A DNA stretch of 64,000 nt from Coptis chinensis (taxonomy: Eukaryota; Streptophyta; Magnoliopsida; Ranunculales; Ranunculaceae), in the NCBI GenBank assembly GCA_015680905.1, contig CM027380.1:33162001-33226000 (forward strand), in the 5' to 3' direction. Shown here one piece after another: positions 23,229-35,200 of the stretch. The notes below the pieces were generated by a model. It was not told the DNA's origin, did no database searches, and saw nothing but the letters and a program-made list of their open reading frames with translations. A program made the translations under genes and the position numbers. Every line of letters begins with the position of its first letter. Position 1 is the stretch's first letter.

Positions 23229-24349
23229 CCCACCATTCGAGCGTTTCCTTACGGTTACAAGTTTAATCTATCTAAGACCCAAAAGTCAGGTCAAAATTTA
23301 GCAAAGCCAATAAGATACAATTGGCTGCCTTTGTGGGCTTAAAACTATGAAGGTGGTAAACACGAAAAGTAACCACGTTTAGCTAATTAACTATTCACTA
23401 ATGATTAATTAAACAAAATATGTAAAAGCTTAGAAAGTGTTCGTAAAGATTGGAACTTCAACCCCCAAGTTGGGTTGAGATGTGCGAGCGTGATATTACA
23501 CTACTCGCCTCACACATCCAATCTGTCCAAGTTGCTTGAATCCCCAACTCTTAGTAAGTAAACTTAAACTATTTTGTATTTATCCTAATTAATTTTTTTG
23601 TATTTTGATTTAACTATATGATATTATCTTAATCTAACATGCATAAACAACAATTAATAGAAAATAAACCCTAAACATGCTTCTAAATTAATTTTAATGT
23701 TTAACTTTACTGATGGATTACTAATTCATTTAAATTAATAAAAAAATTTAAATTTTTAAATTCATTTTTTAATTGAATTTTTAGTTTTGAAAACTCAAAA
23801 CTTTGCAAATCTATCTACTTTTTATCTTCTCACAGTTGAATTAAAATGACTAGGGGGAATTAAAGCTAACTTACATATGAAGATTCTGAGCCAACAGAAT
23901 CTTCATTTAAAAAAAAAGAGGTGTAGCCTTGAGACCGACAGTAGCCGCTAAGGCTTAAGGAGGTGCGTGGTTGGCGGCCTGGTCGATTTGCAATTGTTTT
24001 TGGCTTGTTTTTCTCTAGCAATCTCCGGTGAACCATCTCATGCTATTCTCGGGCTCCATTGCTCAAAAGATTACTGGAAGTACACGAAAAAGAATCATCA
24101 GTAATGAAAATAAAGAAAAAAAACTTGAAAATAAGATTGAGAAGAAGAGTTCAAAGAGTGATTTTTGTCTCCATCTTTCTCCTTGTGCTTAGATCCATGA
24201 CGGCGGCACCATTTAATTATTATTATATAGTGGTATTGGGTGTGTTGTTCATCTTAGATCATTTGTTAGGAGGAAGGGGTTTTATGGTTGGAAAACCTCT
24301 TTCTAAACTTTATACTCTTTCTTTAACTTGTTCTTGATGTTTAAATGGT
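23229..24349. other. Unassigned AT-rich stretch
   Basis: It begins with the right CCCAC duplication of B1. I recognise no gene or element. A perfect 12-bp-arm hairpin (ATGAAGATTCTG / CAGAATCTTCAT) lies at 23877-23906 and is followed by an A-run. A short Lys/Arg- then Leu-rich ORF at 24059-24337 has no family I recognise and is probably chance. Confidence 0.4.
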
Positions 24350-25120
24350 TAAAACATGGATAAAACTATTGATTTAATAGAGAAAATATGTATGAAATGA
24401 TTTAGTTGGGATAGCTTGCTCACAAAGTTATACTCATTTGAACATGTCAAATGAGTATGACTAGTGTTTTGGGGTTTTGATGCAAAATTAGAAGAAGTAA
24501 TGAGGTAAAAGACAGAGTCGAAAACTTTGTATTGAAGACAATAAGAACTTGATTTATCAACCAAAGCTTGAAGAACATGAAAATGAAAAACACTTAATTA
24601 AAAGCAATAAAAACTAATTATATTAAAATAAGTAAAATGCTACTTGGTTTGTCAATCCAAGAGGGTTCTAAAAGTGAGTCATCTCTTCACTTATATAGTG
24701 TGAAGTGATTGACCCTTTTAGCCTTCTAATTTATTAGACTCTAAGAAACCTAATTCTAGAACTTTTTTTAGCTTTCTTAAGTGGAGTGGGCCTTGGGCCT
24801 AAACCCATGTCTGATAGCAGCTTTGGCCTTTTGTCTTATGCAGCTTCCTTTGTAGAGTCCAGGTCTTGGAAGGAGTTGGGTCTTGATCATAGCAGTCTTT
24901 GAATGATGTTTTGAGCTTTTGACTTTTTAGGTCCTTCGGTTGACTTTGACCTCTGACTTTTAGCAATTGACTTTTAACACTTTCTCCTGATCTTCCCAAT
25001 TGGTCCTTTTTAGACTCCTTTTGACTCTAGAATGCATACTTTGAGATTTATGGTTCTAGAATAGGCTTGTAACCTGAAAGGTAATAAGAAGGTGGTTATT
25101 CTACATTATTGATCATAATA
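24350..25120 (-). repeat. Possible diverged LTR
   Basis: On the minus strand the layout resembles LTRs of this window: several GTCAA/TTGACTTT stretches, then a TATA-like CACTATATAAGTG (about 24691-24704), then an AT-rich downstream part. It lacks the conserved hairpin block of B and C LTRs, and no matching second copy, primer site or duplication is seen. It could equally be unrelated intergenic DNA. Confidence 0.3.
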
Positions 25121-26219
25121 TTAATTGAATTGAAACATTGTAAGGGGATAGAAATACATATTTGAGGCATGATCAATTAGCTCAGGTGGATGATGGTCAG
25201 GTGGTGCTCTAGGTAGTTCTGGAGAGGGTGGATCATCACAGGCTCTTAGAAACTCATCGAATTCCTCATCTAGGTTGTTCACATCCACATGATTGGTAGT
25301 CATCTGCATCTTTGAGGAATTCATCTATCTCTTCCATTGTGAGATTGACTCCATCTCCTATAGGGTCGGAAGGCAGGTTGGAAAATTCTTCCTCTATTTC
25401 AGTTATGTTCAGGGAGTCAAAATTGTGATCTTTGTCTTTTTCCCTAAAAGGGATATCTATTAGTGTAGGGACGAGGTCAACCGCACTAATGTAAGATACA
25501 AAACTCTTAATGGACTTCACTTCCTCTTCAATAAGCAAACTTAGTTGTCCATGCTTGAGTCTAAACATGTTACCCTCCATAGAAAGATTTCCAAAGGAAA
25601 GAGTCATTGATCCATCCCGATAATTGATTTGGGCATTGGCGGTTGCCAAGAAAGGGCGCCCTAACATGATGGGAAGAGAATCATGAGCAACTTCTGTGTC
25701 AAGAATAACGAAGTTGGCTGGGTAGTAAAAATCCTGAACTTTAACGATAATATTTTCAACTACACCCTTGGGATACTTAATAGAATGATCGGCTAACTGC
25801 AAAATTATTTTGGTTGGTTGAAGTTTTGTTAGACCTAGTTGTTTATATAAATAAACAGGGAGTAAGTTAACACTCGCCCCGAGGTGTAATAGCGCAGTTG
25901 TTATGAAGTAATCTCCCAAGGTGCATTGTACAGTAGGATGACCAGGGTCCTTGTACTTAACAATTCTGTTATGTTCAGATAAAGAGGGATATTGTTTCTT
26001 TAAGAAGGCTTCTTTGGGTTTCCTCTTCGTGGTGCACAAATCTTTTAGAAACTTAGCGTGTCCAGGTAGACTTTTCATAGCATCTAGAAAAGGTAGGATT
26101 ATAGTCATATTTTTAAACACTTCCCTAATCTCATCAAAATTCTCATCCTTTTTAGACACAACTAGTCTCTGGGGAAATGGTGGTTTTTCTCTATACGTAC
26201 TTAGCATATGGGTTAACAT
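25121..26219 (-). pseudogene. C2 protease and post-protease region
   Basis: On the minus strand the order is PFLDAMKSLPGHAKFLKDL, a hydrophobic catalytic block ending GASVNLLP, QLADHSIKYPKG, VKVQDFYYPANFVILDTE and IMLGRPFLATAN. An acidic part with EEIDEFLKDADDY and NNLDEEFDEFLRACDDPP follows. The last motif is almost identical to C1, which ties the two C copies together. Confidence 0.8.
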
Positions 26220-26346
26220 ATTTATGAACCGTTATTTTATCTTTTGGTGGATTCCCTTTTGGTTGTGGTTTAACTGGTACTTCTACAGTTGTAGGATCTT
26301 CAGTTTCTATTACAGTATTTGGTATGGCTTCGTTCTCAACTTCCAT

Positions 26347-27740
26347 TTACGGGTGATATTCAGGCATAGTCACTTTGTTATCAACTACTTTACCTGAATG
26401 AAGGGTAATGATGGCATGTAGGTCCCCTTGGTTTATATTACCATTACATTGAATATTGTTTACATCGAAGGTAGTGTTTGTTGACTTAGGATTAGGCACT
26501 GCTTGACCTGGAAACACGCCTTGTTGGTTATTATTGTGGTTAGGAGACAGATCAAGTACCTTTTGGCACAATGCTTGGATCATATTAGTTTATTATTGTT
26601 GGTTTTGTATCATGGTTAATAATAAGTCATCTTTTGATGGGTTAGCAGGCTGTGCGGTAATAGGAGGGGTGACTAGGACTATGGTTTGTTGAGTGTTTAT
26701 GTTATGATTTTGATAGTACTGAGGTACGTGCACTAAACTTCTATTATGGTCACCGAAATATCCTTGTCCTAGATGTTGGTTAAATTGGTGGAAGTTTGCA
26801 GTAGACCTAACATTTTGATAATTAAAACATGGAGGTGTAGGTTGTTGTTGTTGATTATAATTAGTGTTTTGCCTCCATTCTGTGTTAGGGTTGGTGAAAG
26901 TGTAATTATCTACCAGTTGTGGTGGAGGTGAACTGTAGAGTAAGGGACAAAAGGAATCGGTATGGTTGGGATTAAAACAGACATTACATGGACCAGTGTT
27001 TATGTTCATGATCGGATTTGGTTTCGGTTCTTGTTTGTTAACATAGAGGGCATTGACCTTTCGAGTAAGGGATTCAATTAAAGTTCTAAGTTCAGGATCA
27101 GGTTTAACCTCAAACATACTGGTTGCCTTAACCTCAAACATACTGGTTACCTCCCCAATTGTTGCGTTTCTTGGATTGATTATCTAAGAAGTTATATGCA
27201 TCTGTGGCTCCTTTACTTAAGAAATTACATCCGTTCATGATGTCTAAAGTCTCCTTATAGTGTTGAGATAGACCTTTGAAAAAGGCACGAACGAGTGTGT
27301 CTTTTGGTGAAAGAAGTGAATATTTTGAAGCATTTCGTTAGTCTTTTGTGGTGGATAGAATTGTTCCATGAATAACCCAACTAGTTTCTCCCATGTGTCC
27401 ACAGAGTTCGGTTTTTGTGCGGTTACCCAAGCAGCCGCTTTGTTAGCTAGGGTGAAAGGAAACACCCTAAGTTTTATTTGTTCAGGACCTACTTCAAGAT
27501 GATGGAAGGTGGTTAGTACTTGTTGTATCCTACGTAAGTGGTGATAGGGTTTCTCATGGGCTAACCATGAAAAATAGGTAGTATGTTAAGGATATTAGGG
27601 GGATTCTAAAATCTCCTATTGTAGCTGCAAGAACGATGCAAGATTATGGTGCATCATTCACTGCTTTGTAAAAATCAGAGAGAGGTATCTCTGTCTCTTG
27701 AGCCATTGCTACAGTTGTGGTGTGTGAATTTCTAGATCTT
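26347..27740 (-). pseudogene. C2 gag region with zinc knuckle
   Basis: The gag core lies at 27465-27244 (minus): KAAAWVTAQKPNSVDTWEKL, then LFMEQFYPPQKTNEM and IHFFHQ. A CX2CX4HX4C knuckle (CNVCFNPNHTDSFC) follows near 26.95-26.99 kb, then Gln/Asn/Pro-rich sequence. Gag would bind element RNA and form the particle. It is broken. Confidence 0.8.
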
Positions 27741-28718
27741 AATCTCATACAAATTTTAAGTCTAATATGAAATCAACCTAATTAAGTATGCAAAACAGCC
27801 TGATTATTGCTAGAAATATAATCCTCTTACAGTAGATTTGAGGATGTAAATAGGTGTTACCAGGAGGGTCCTTGCTACGAGTATAAATAGCGCCTTCAAT
27901 AGCCTTCAAGCACGTCTATTGTTAGTTGAACAATTATACGAGTACTGGTCCAGGTCCAAGAGATGGATTGTGAAGTCCTATAAAAAGTTCAACCTGATCA
28001 GTATAACCTAGAGGGTATGCACTCTCTCTAATAGGGTACATATGGCGCGGGGCGTGCTCTGTATTAAAAATAAAGGTCTTTTTACTATGGGCTTCGTGTT
28101 GGGGGCCTGGATGTTAGGCCTGTGGTCGGATGGTTAAACGGGCTTTGGTAGTGGGTGGGCTTACTATGTTTACTACTAAAAACTTTTCAATCCAACAGCC
28201 AGGCCACTTAAGAATTGAAGGAGGTTGTTTGTGTGTACACATTCCTTAATTAGATAACCCCAATTCTTTAAGTTTTATAAACACCGTATAGTATGAAAAA
28301 TTTTGTTATGAAATACTGTAGTTGGTGGGCATACAAGTATTGTACTGTACTCGTGAGGTAATATTGCAATTACTATAAAAGAATTAATTTATTCTATTTA
28401 AACTAGGACGCGGGCGTGCTTATGAATAGGCAAATGATGGCGTGGGTTGCGCCTATGAGTGGGAGCGCAGGACACGCTGTGGAAAGGCAAAATTAGAGCG
28501 CGGGCACGCTCTAAAGGAAAAACAGGAGGTTCAATTTTTAGGGTCAGGTCACGAGGGTGCAAGAAGTTGGATTCTCAACTCGTATGCACTCAAACAATAG
28601 TAGAAATATTTTGAAAAAATACGAACAGTAAAACAAGTTATGTTTTTTGAATAATGAAAAGATTTTTTATATCTAATTAAGCGATACGTAAACAAACAAG
28701 ATGGCCAACGACGCCATT
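27741..28718 (-). other. C2 leader and primer site
   Basis: Non-coding, and homologous to the C1 leader. GCGC/GCGGG-type motifs cluster at 28020-28060 and 28408-28515. Beside the LTR the minus strand reads TGGCGTCGTTGGCCATCTTG (28716-28697), a diverged tRNA-Asp-type primer site. Confidence 0.6.
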
Positions 28719-28786
28719 TGATAAGTCTGTAATTGTATGGGGAAAATAGTGAATTAAAGATGGAAAACATTTATTTAAATGATGAG
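28719..28786 (-). repeat. C2 5' LTR, inner piece
   Basis: Starts TGATAAGTCTG in plus coordinates (the LTR end on the minus strand). Its last five bases, ATGAG (28782-28786), are the duplication made by Athila A. The sequence continues at 40885; the same stretch is uninterrupted in C1 near 12740-12760. Confidence 0.9.
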
Positions 28787-30589
28787 TGATAAGTGCAGAA
28801 TTATTACATATTCACGCCCAATTTTATATGAGTTAGTCCAGTTATTTTATATAATTTCGTATTGATTATCGTGTTTCCTTGGTTTTTGCAGAAATGGTAT
28901 GAATGCGTGAACAGGTTGAAAAGTGCTGGAAGTTGACTGATTGTGCTATAGAGAGGGCCTCTATTTCCTAGCGCTTGACTAAGCCCAAGTGACCAAAGCC
29001 TAGAACCGAGAGTTAAAAGGTTGGACCGAACCAGTTAACAATTAATGGCCATACCGGTTCATGTCCACATGAGAGCACCGAATCAGACCTTATGTTTCTC
29101 CACCCTTCGCTCATGAACAGAAACATTTTTCACGAACAGGAATCGTTTCCTCCTGATCAGCATCCATTCTCATCTCTCATCCCTTCAATTCAAGCTTCCA
29201 AAACCAGTCCATATACACACACTAAAAATCCCGTACCCACTAATTACTGGTCACACCACTTCTTGTCCATCCGAGAAGCACCGTAGCAACCCATCTTACC
29301 TTCTCCCATTCACGAACAGAGAACAAAAGGCCGAAAGTCCTTATTCAAATAAAACTGATCGAATTTGAAAATCTCGCTACCAAATTAGATACTCCTAGTT
29401 CCATTCCAAATCAAACACTGCTAAAAACCGAAACCTCTATATATACAAGTGAAAATAAAGAAGGAAGCGGGGCGAGCAATTGGGGCTGGTCTTGGCTGGA
29501 GAAAAACTGACAGCAGCAGTAGAAAGAAGCGGCTCTTGGCTGGAAAAACAGCACAGCAAGGCGCGGCTCTCAGCTGGAAGAGAGGGAGAACAGAAAGGAG
29601 AGAATAGAAAAGCCGGTAGCAGGAAAACACAGCAGTAAAGGAAGGTCGAGAGCGCTGGAAAAACAGCACAGCAAGGACGCACATTGAAGTTAGAGACCGA
29701 ACCAGAGAACAGGGAGAGAGGCCGAGACTTTGAGCTGGAACGAAGGAGCAGAAGAAGAACGAGACTTTGAGCTGGAACGAAGGAGCAGAAGAAGATAAAC
29801 CAGCCGCAGTACTCTATTGGATTTATCAATGGGTTTATTCTTTTCTGTTTTTACTGTTCTACTTATTATGTCTAACTAAATCAAAGCTAGGGCTTAGAGG
29901 AAGCCCTAGACTTGCGTAGGTTTATACTGTTTAATTGATTAATTGTTCTCTAGATTAATTAATAACTGATTGATTTCGCTGATATTAATAGAATACTTTC
30001 ATTGATTATATCTCGCATGTTAAAAGTTCATGACTTGACTAGTTAATCGTTAGATAAATATTCTGTTCTTATCAAAGCATCGTTTTTATCGTTTACCTAA
30101 ACTTGTGAGAAGTCGTGCTTTAAGAAGACGATTTTTGCTAAGAGTTTATATTCTCGTTTGTTGAAATTCGATCAAACCAATATATAGATTTATATAAGAG
30201 CTCAACGTTCATATCTCCGAGAAAGCTAGGGTTTCTTTTCCCTCGTGCTACTCGTAATTAAAAGAGAACTTTAAAATTAATTAAACTAAAATAATCTACA
30301 ACGGTCTAGGGTGGATTCGAATGCCTTAGTGTTTTCTTCGTTAATAGTTAATCCATTTAATTTATTGCTTTCGTAGTAATTAGTTAATTTTAGTTAATAG
30401 TAATTCAAACTTCCATAAAAAAATATTGTTCGAATTAGGTTAGGTAATATTTTAGTACTCGTTTGTCCGAAGTAGCAATCCCTGTGGGATCGACCCGTTC
30501 ACCGCAACTATTTTCAACGATAGTTGTGCGCTTGCGGTTTAACTAGGGTTAGATTAGTCTATTTAATTAGACCGACTAATTACCTACCA
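28787..30589 (+). repeat. Athila A 5' LTR
   Basis: Starts TGATAAGTGCAG and ends CCTACCA. A TATA box (CTATATATACA) is at 29437-29447, the likely promoter of the element. Antisense Ser/Phe-rich reading frames over 29421-29829 are chance products of purine-rich leader DNA. Confidence 0.93.
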
Positions 30590-30595
30590 AGTTTT

Positions 30596-30615
30596 TGGCG
30601 CCGCTGCCGGGGATT
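30596..30615 (+). other. Athila A primer-binding site
   Basis: TGGCGCCGCTGCCGGGGATT is the tRNA-Asp-type primer site known from Athila elements, complementary to the tRNA 3' end for about 18 bases with one difference. Confidence 0.9.
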
Positions 30616-31184
30616 GCAGTGGTGCAATCGAGTTTTAGGGTCTTACTTAACGTAATTCGTAGTTTAAGTTTAGTCGTAGTTATATTAATTTGTAGTTTAC
30701 GTATTTAATTTTAGTTATTTTTGCAGATAGTTAAGCAAAGATTTCTTCTTACAAGGTTGATAGTCGTGATTTGTTGTGGACTTTGTGAAGTTGCTTGCTG
30801 TCGTCACCCGGCGTCGCAAGTAGCCCTCGAAGGCTCACGCCGGAGGTACGTCTCTTTCCTTTGTGGGGTTGAATTTTGTTTGTTCCGTGTGTTTTGCTTG
30901 TTTCATTGTTTCTTGCATTTAGTATTGGTTAAGTCACCTTTGACCAGCCTTAGCCATCTTGCATTAGGACAGGTTTTATCCCACTCATTAGGAAAGCTCT
31001 TTTGACACGTGGATCGAGTGACGGTGCTTTTGCACAAGAACTGGGAATCGTGTTATTTGGGTTTAGGAGCAAATATATTAAACAATATTTAAAAATTCAA
31101 TCTGGGTTGAAATATTTGTTTGATATTGTTTGTGTGAGCATCGTTTGCATCATTTATTAGAGTCTTAGGTTTTAGAAGTGGTTT
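30616..31184 (+). other. Athila A leader
   Basis: Untranslated region between the primer site and gag. A 94-codon frame at 30721-31005 has no recognisable domain. The stretch CAGATAGTTAAG (30725) after a T-rich tract looks like a 3' splice site. No function is proven. Confidence 0.5.
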
Positions 31185-32230
31185 ATGATTGAGACTCGAT
31201 CCAATAATCCAGAGTTAGCACTGTTTGATTCAGAAATTGAACGGACACTTCATAGAAGGATTAGAAATCTCGCCGAGTTAGAGATACCTATAACCTTTGT
31301 CGGCAATACACCAATTTTTGCTGACATGGCTAACAATAATAATGACATTGTTGCCCAAGTACCTAGGTCCATTAAGGAATTCATATATCCTGCTAGGACA
31401 ACTCGACCATCTTGCATCGTTCCTCCACCGACCAATGCTAATCATTTCGAGTTAAAGCCCAATCTACTTGGGTTACTTCCTAAGTTTAGGGGTACGGATG
31501 AGGAAGATCCATATCTTCATGTAAGGGAGTTTGAAGATATTTGTGGGACTGTGATGCTTCAACAGTTTTAGCGATGAGGCTATAAAGTCGAAGTTATTCC
31601 CTTTTTCCCTTAAGGAGAAAGCTTAAGAGTTGGTTTCACACTCTTCCATCTAATTCCATAACTACATGGGAAAGATTATGCATTGTGTTCTTAAAGAATT
31701 TTTCCCTAATCATAAGGCAACCGCTTTTTAGAAAAAATTTATCATCTTTTGCCAAGCCGATGGAGAGTCATTATGGAAGTGTATGGAGAGGTTCAAGGAC
31801 CTACTCTTGCAGTGTCCTAACCATGGCCTAGAGAAGGGTAGGCTAATACAGATTCTCTATGAGGGTCTTGATTTTAGCTCTAAGGCTATGATTGAGACCA
31901 TGAGTAATCGGAGATTTTCGTGATAAGACCGTGGATGATGCATGGTCGCTTTTAGAAGACGCGTTCTTGAAAAGGTCCAACAATGGGAAACTAGTCGTGA
32001 GCCTAAGAAGGTGGCTAGTAGTACTACAAAGAATGTTATGTTTCACGTTGATAAGGATTTTGACTCGAATGCCAAAATAGCTGCCTTAGTTAGAAGAGTT
32101 GAGGCTCTTGAGGTAGAAAAGGAGACAAAATCTCCACTCAAGTTAATAATGTTGACCCCCGGTTGTTTGTTGTGTGATAGTCTTAATCAATTGATTGATA
32201 ATTGCCCACGGCATCACTGCGCAAGTTAAT
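31185..32230 (+). pseudogene. Athila A gag
   Basis: It begins MIETRSNNPELALFDSEIER and contains HFELKPNLLGLLPKFRGT and EEDPYLHVREFEDIC, which are characteristic of Athila gag. The central gag domain with the LLQCPNHGLEKGRLIQ block follows at 31800-31850. It is the structural protein that would package RNA. It is broken. Confidence 0.88.
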
Positions 32231-35200
32231 GCTTTTAATTCATACCAAAAGCCAGGCAATAATCCATTTTCTAATACGTATAACCCTGGGTGGCGTAACC
32301 ACCCCAACCTATCTTGGTCCAAGGGTATACATCAGGGTGGTCCAGTTAGTAATACAAACCCGGTGCAACAGTATACACCCCAACCACCTAAGCTGTCACC
32401 TTTAGAGGAAACCATGGCTCAATTAGCACAGACTACCATGAAATTCCAGGAAACAACCCAACAGTTTATGCAAGCCAGTCAAACGGCTACTCAGGAGAAT
32501 GCTCAAGCCCTTAGGAAGTTGGAAGTTCAAATTGGTCAAATTGCTAATACTTTGAATGAGAGGGACAAGGGTAAGTTTCCTAGCCAACCAGTAGCTAATC
32601 CTAGGGGACAATTTGAAATAGGTTCTAACTTGAACCAAGGGAACCACCAGGAGCAAGCCAAGGCTATTACTATTCTTAGGAGTGGTAAACAGGTTGATAA
32701 TAGGGTTGAGGTACCTAAGGATGGTGAGGTCGGATCTGATCCTATAGAGACGGAAAGGGAAGAGAATGACGTAAGTGGGACTACTAGTCGTAATACTTCC
32801 AAGGAGAGCTTAGAACCTCCTACTCCTGTGCAGACTAGTCCTATACCTTCTTATATACCAAAAGCTCCTTTTCCCCAACGGTTAGATCAGGCTAAGAAAG
32901 GTTCTAATTTGAGTGAGATGATGGAGCTGTTTAAACAAGTTCAAATCAACATTCCATTACTTGATGCCATAAAACAAGTTCCTTCTTATGCCAAGTTTCT
33001 TAAGGATTTGTGCACACGGAAACGTAAGTTAAATGTGCACAAGAAAGCCTTCCTTACCGAGCAAGTGAGCTCCATTATCCAAAACCAAACCCCGCCTAAG
33101 TTTAGAGATCCTGGATGCCCTACTATTTCTTGCATAATTGGTGATCATATGATTGAGATGGCATTGCTAGATTTAGGGGCTAGTGTTAATTTGTTGCCCT
33201 ATTCGGTTTATTTACAGCTTAGTCTTGGTAAGTTAAAACCCACCACCATTACTCTTCAATTGGCGGATAGGTCTGTGAGAGTTCCACGGGGTATTATTGA
33301 GGATGTTTTGATTCAGGTTGACAAGTTTTATTTCCCTGTTGATTTTATTGTTCTAGATACACAGCCTGTTCAGGACCCTAAGCACCACATTCCTGTTATC
33401 TTAGGTCGTCCATTCTTGGCCACATCTAATGCTATCATTAACTGCCATAATGGAGTGTTGAAGCTTTCTTTTGGTAATATGACTACCGAGCTTAACGTGT
33501 TTAATGTGGGTCAACAACCCCCTGAGCCTGATGATTTTTGGGAAGTTAATCTTATTGAGTCTGTGGTCCATAAGACTTTCTTAGAGAGTTATTCCGATGA
33601 CCCTCTTGCGTCTTGTTTAGCTCATTTTGGCGGTGATTTTGATGTGGATAGTTCTATTTGTGAAGTTAATGCTTTGCTTGATGCTACCCCGATCTTAGAT
33701 ACTAATAAGTGGAAAACCAAGGTAGAACCTCTTTCTCCTTCTGAGTCTAAACCAGTTTCTTCCATAGAGAGTCCTCCTAAACTCGAGTTGAAACCATTAC
33801 CTGATACTCTTAAGTATGTCTTTTTGGGGCCTGATGAGACCTTGCCTGTTATTATTGCTTCTAATCTTGATAGTGAACAAGAGAGTAAATTGCTTAGGGT
33901 TCTTAGAGACCATAAGACAGCTTTAGGGTGGACTATTGCTGATATTAATGGGATCAGCCCCACTTATTGTATGCATCATATTCATCTAAAGGAGAATGCT
34001 AAACCAACCCGTGAATTCCAGAGACGGCTTAATCCTAACATGAGAGAAGTAGTGAGAGCCGAGGTTCTCAAGTTGTTAGATGCGGGTATCATTTATCCCA
34101 TCTCTGATAGTCAATGGGTGAGTCCGGTTCAGGTTGTCCCTAAGAAGTCTGGTATTACGGTTGTTAAGAATGCGAATGGCGAGTTAGTTCCTACCCGTAT
34201 GACTACTGGGTGGCGTTTTTGTATTGACTATCGTAAGTTGAATCTAGCCACTAGGAAAGATCACTTTCCTCTTCCTTTTATTGACCAAATGCTTGAACGG
34301 TTAGCCGATCATAAGTATTATTGTTTTCTCGATGGTTATTCCGGTTATTACCAAATATGTATTACACCTGAGGATCAAGAAAAGACTACATTTACTTGTC
34401 CTTTTGGAACTTTTGCCTACCGTCGTATGCCATTTGGGTTATGTAATGCACCTGGTACCTTCCAGAGATGCATGCTTAGCATTTTTTCTGACATGGTAGA
34501 GAAGTTTCTTGAGGTGTTTATGGATGACTTCTCTGTATTTGGTGATTCTTTTGATGAGGGTTTGCACCATTTGGAATTAGTGTTAATTAGGTGCAAGGAG
34601 AAGAATCTGGTGTTGAATTGGGAGAAGTGTCATTTTATGGTTCAACAAGGTATTGTTCTTGGTCATATTGTTTCTAGTAAAGGCATTGAGGTTGATAAGG
34701 CCAAGATTGATGTCATTTCTAGTCTTCCACCACCTAAGACTGTGAAAGATATTAGGTCTTTTTTAGGTCATGCTGGATTTTATAGGCGATTCATTAAGGA
34801 CTTTAGCAAGATATCTCGTCCCTTATGCAATTTACTTGGTAAGGATGTCGATTTTGTCTTTGATGATGATTGTTTGAAAGCTTTTGAGAAGCTTAAGCAT
34901 TTATTGACTACCGCTCCTATCATACAACCACCTGATTGGAGTGTACCTTTTGAGTTAATGTGTGATGCGTCAGACTATGCTATTGGTGCTGTTTTAGGTC
35001 AACGGTTTGATAAATTGCCCCATGTAATTTATTATGCAAGTCGAACTCTTAATGATGCCCAAATGAATTACACTACAACCGAGAAGGAATTGTTAGCTGT
35101 TGTGTTTGCTTTAGACAAGTTTAGGTCTTATCTCATAGGATCTAAGGTTGTCGTGGTTTATCGATCATTCGGCTTTGAAGTATCTTCTTTCTAAAAAGGA

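Noticed and set aside
24059-24337. 92-codon frame with basic start and hydrophobic middle
   Set aside because: No family recognised and no support from neighbours; kept only as a note in the unassigned stretch.
24350-25120. Copia 3' LTR
   Set aside because: It does not share the TGTTAGAAAAATGG start or internal units of the copia LTR at 58820-59490.
29421-29829. Antisense Ser/Phe-rich frames in the Athila LTR (also 39714-40093)
   Set aside because: They arise from purine-rich sense leader sequence and are repeated only because the LTR is repeated.
30721-31005. 94-codon frame in the Athila leader
   Set aside because: No recognisable domain, composition like random translation, and it lies in the expected untranslated leader.
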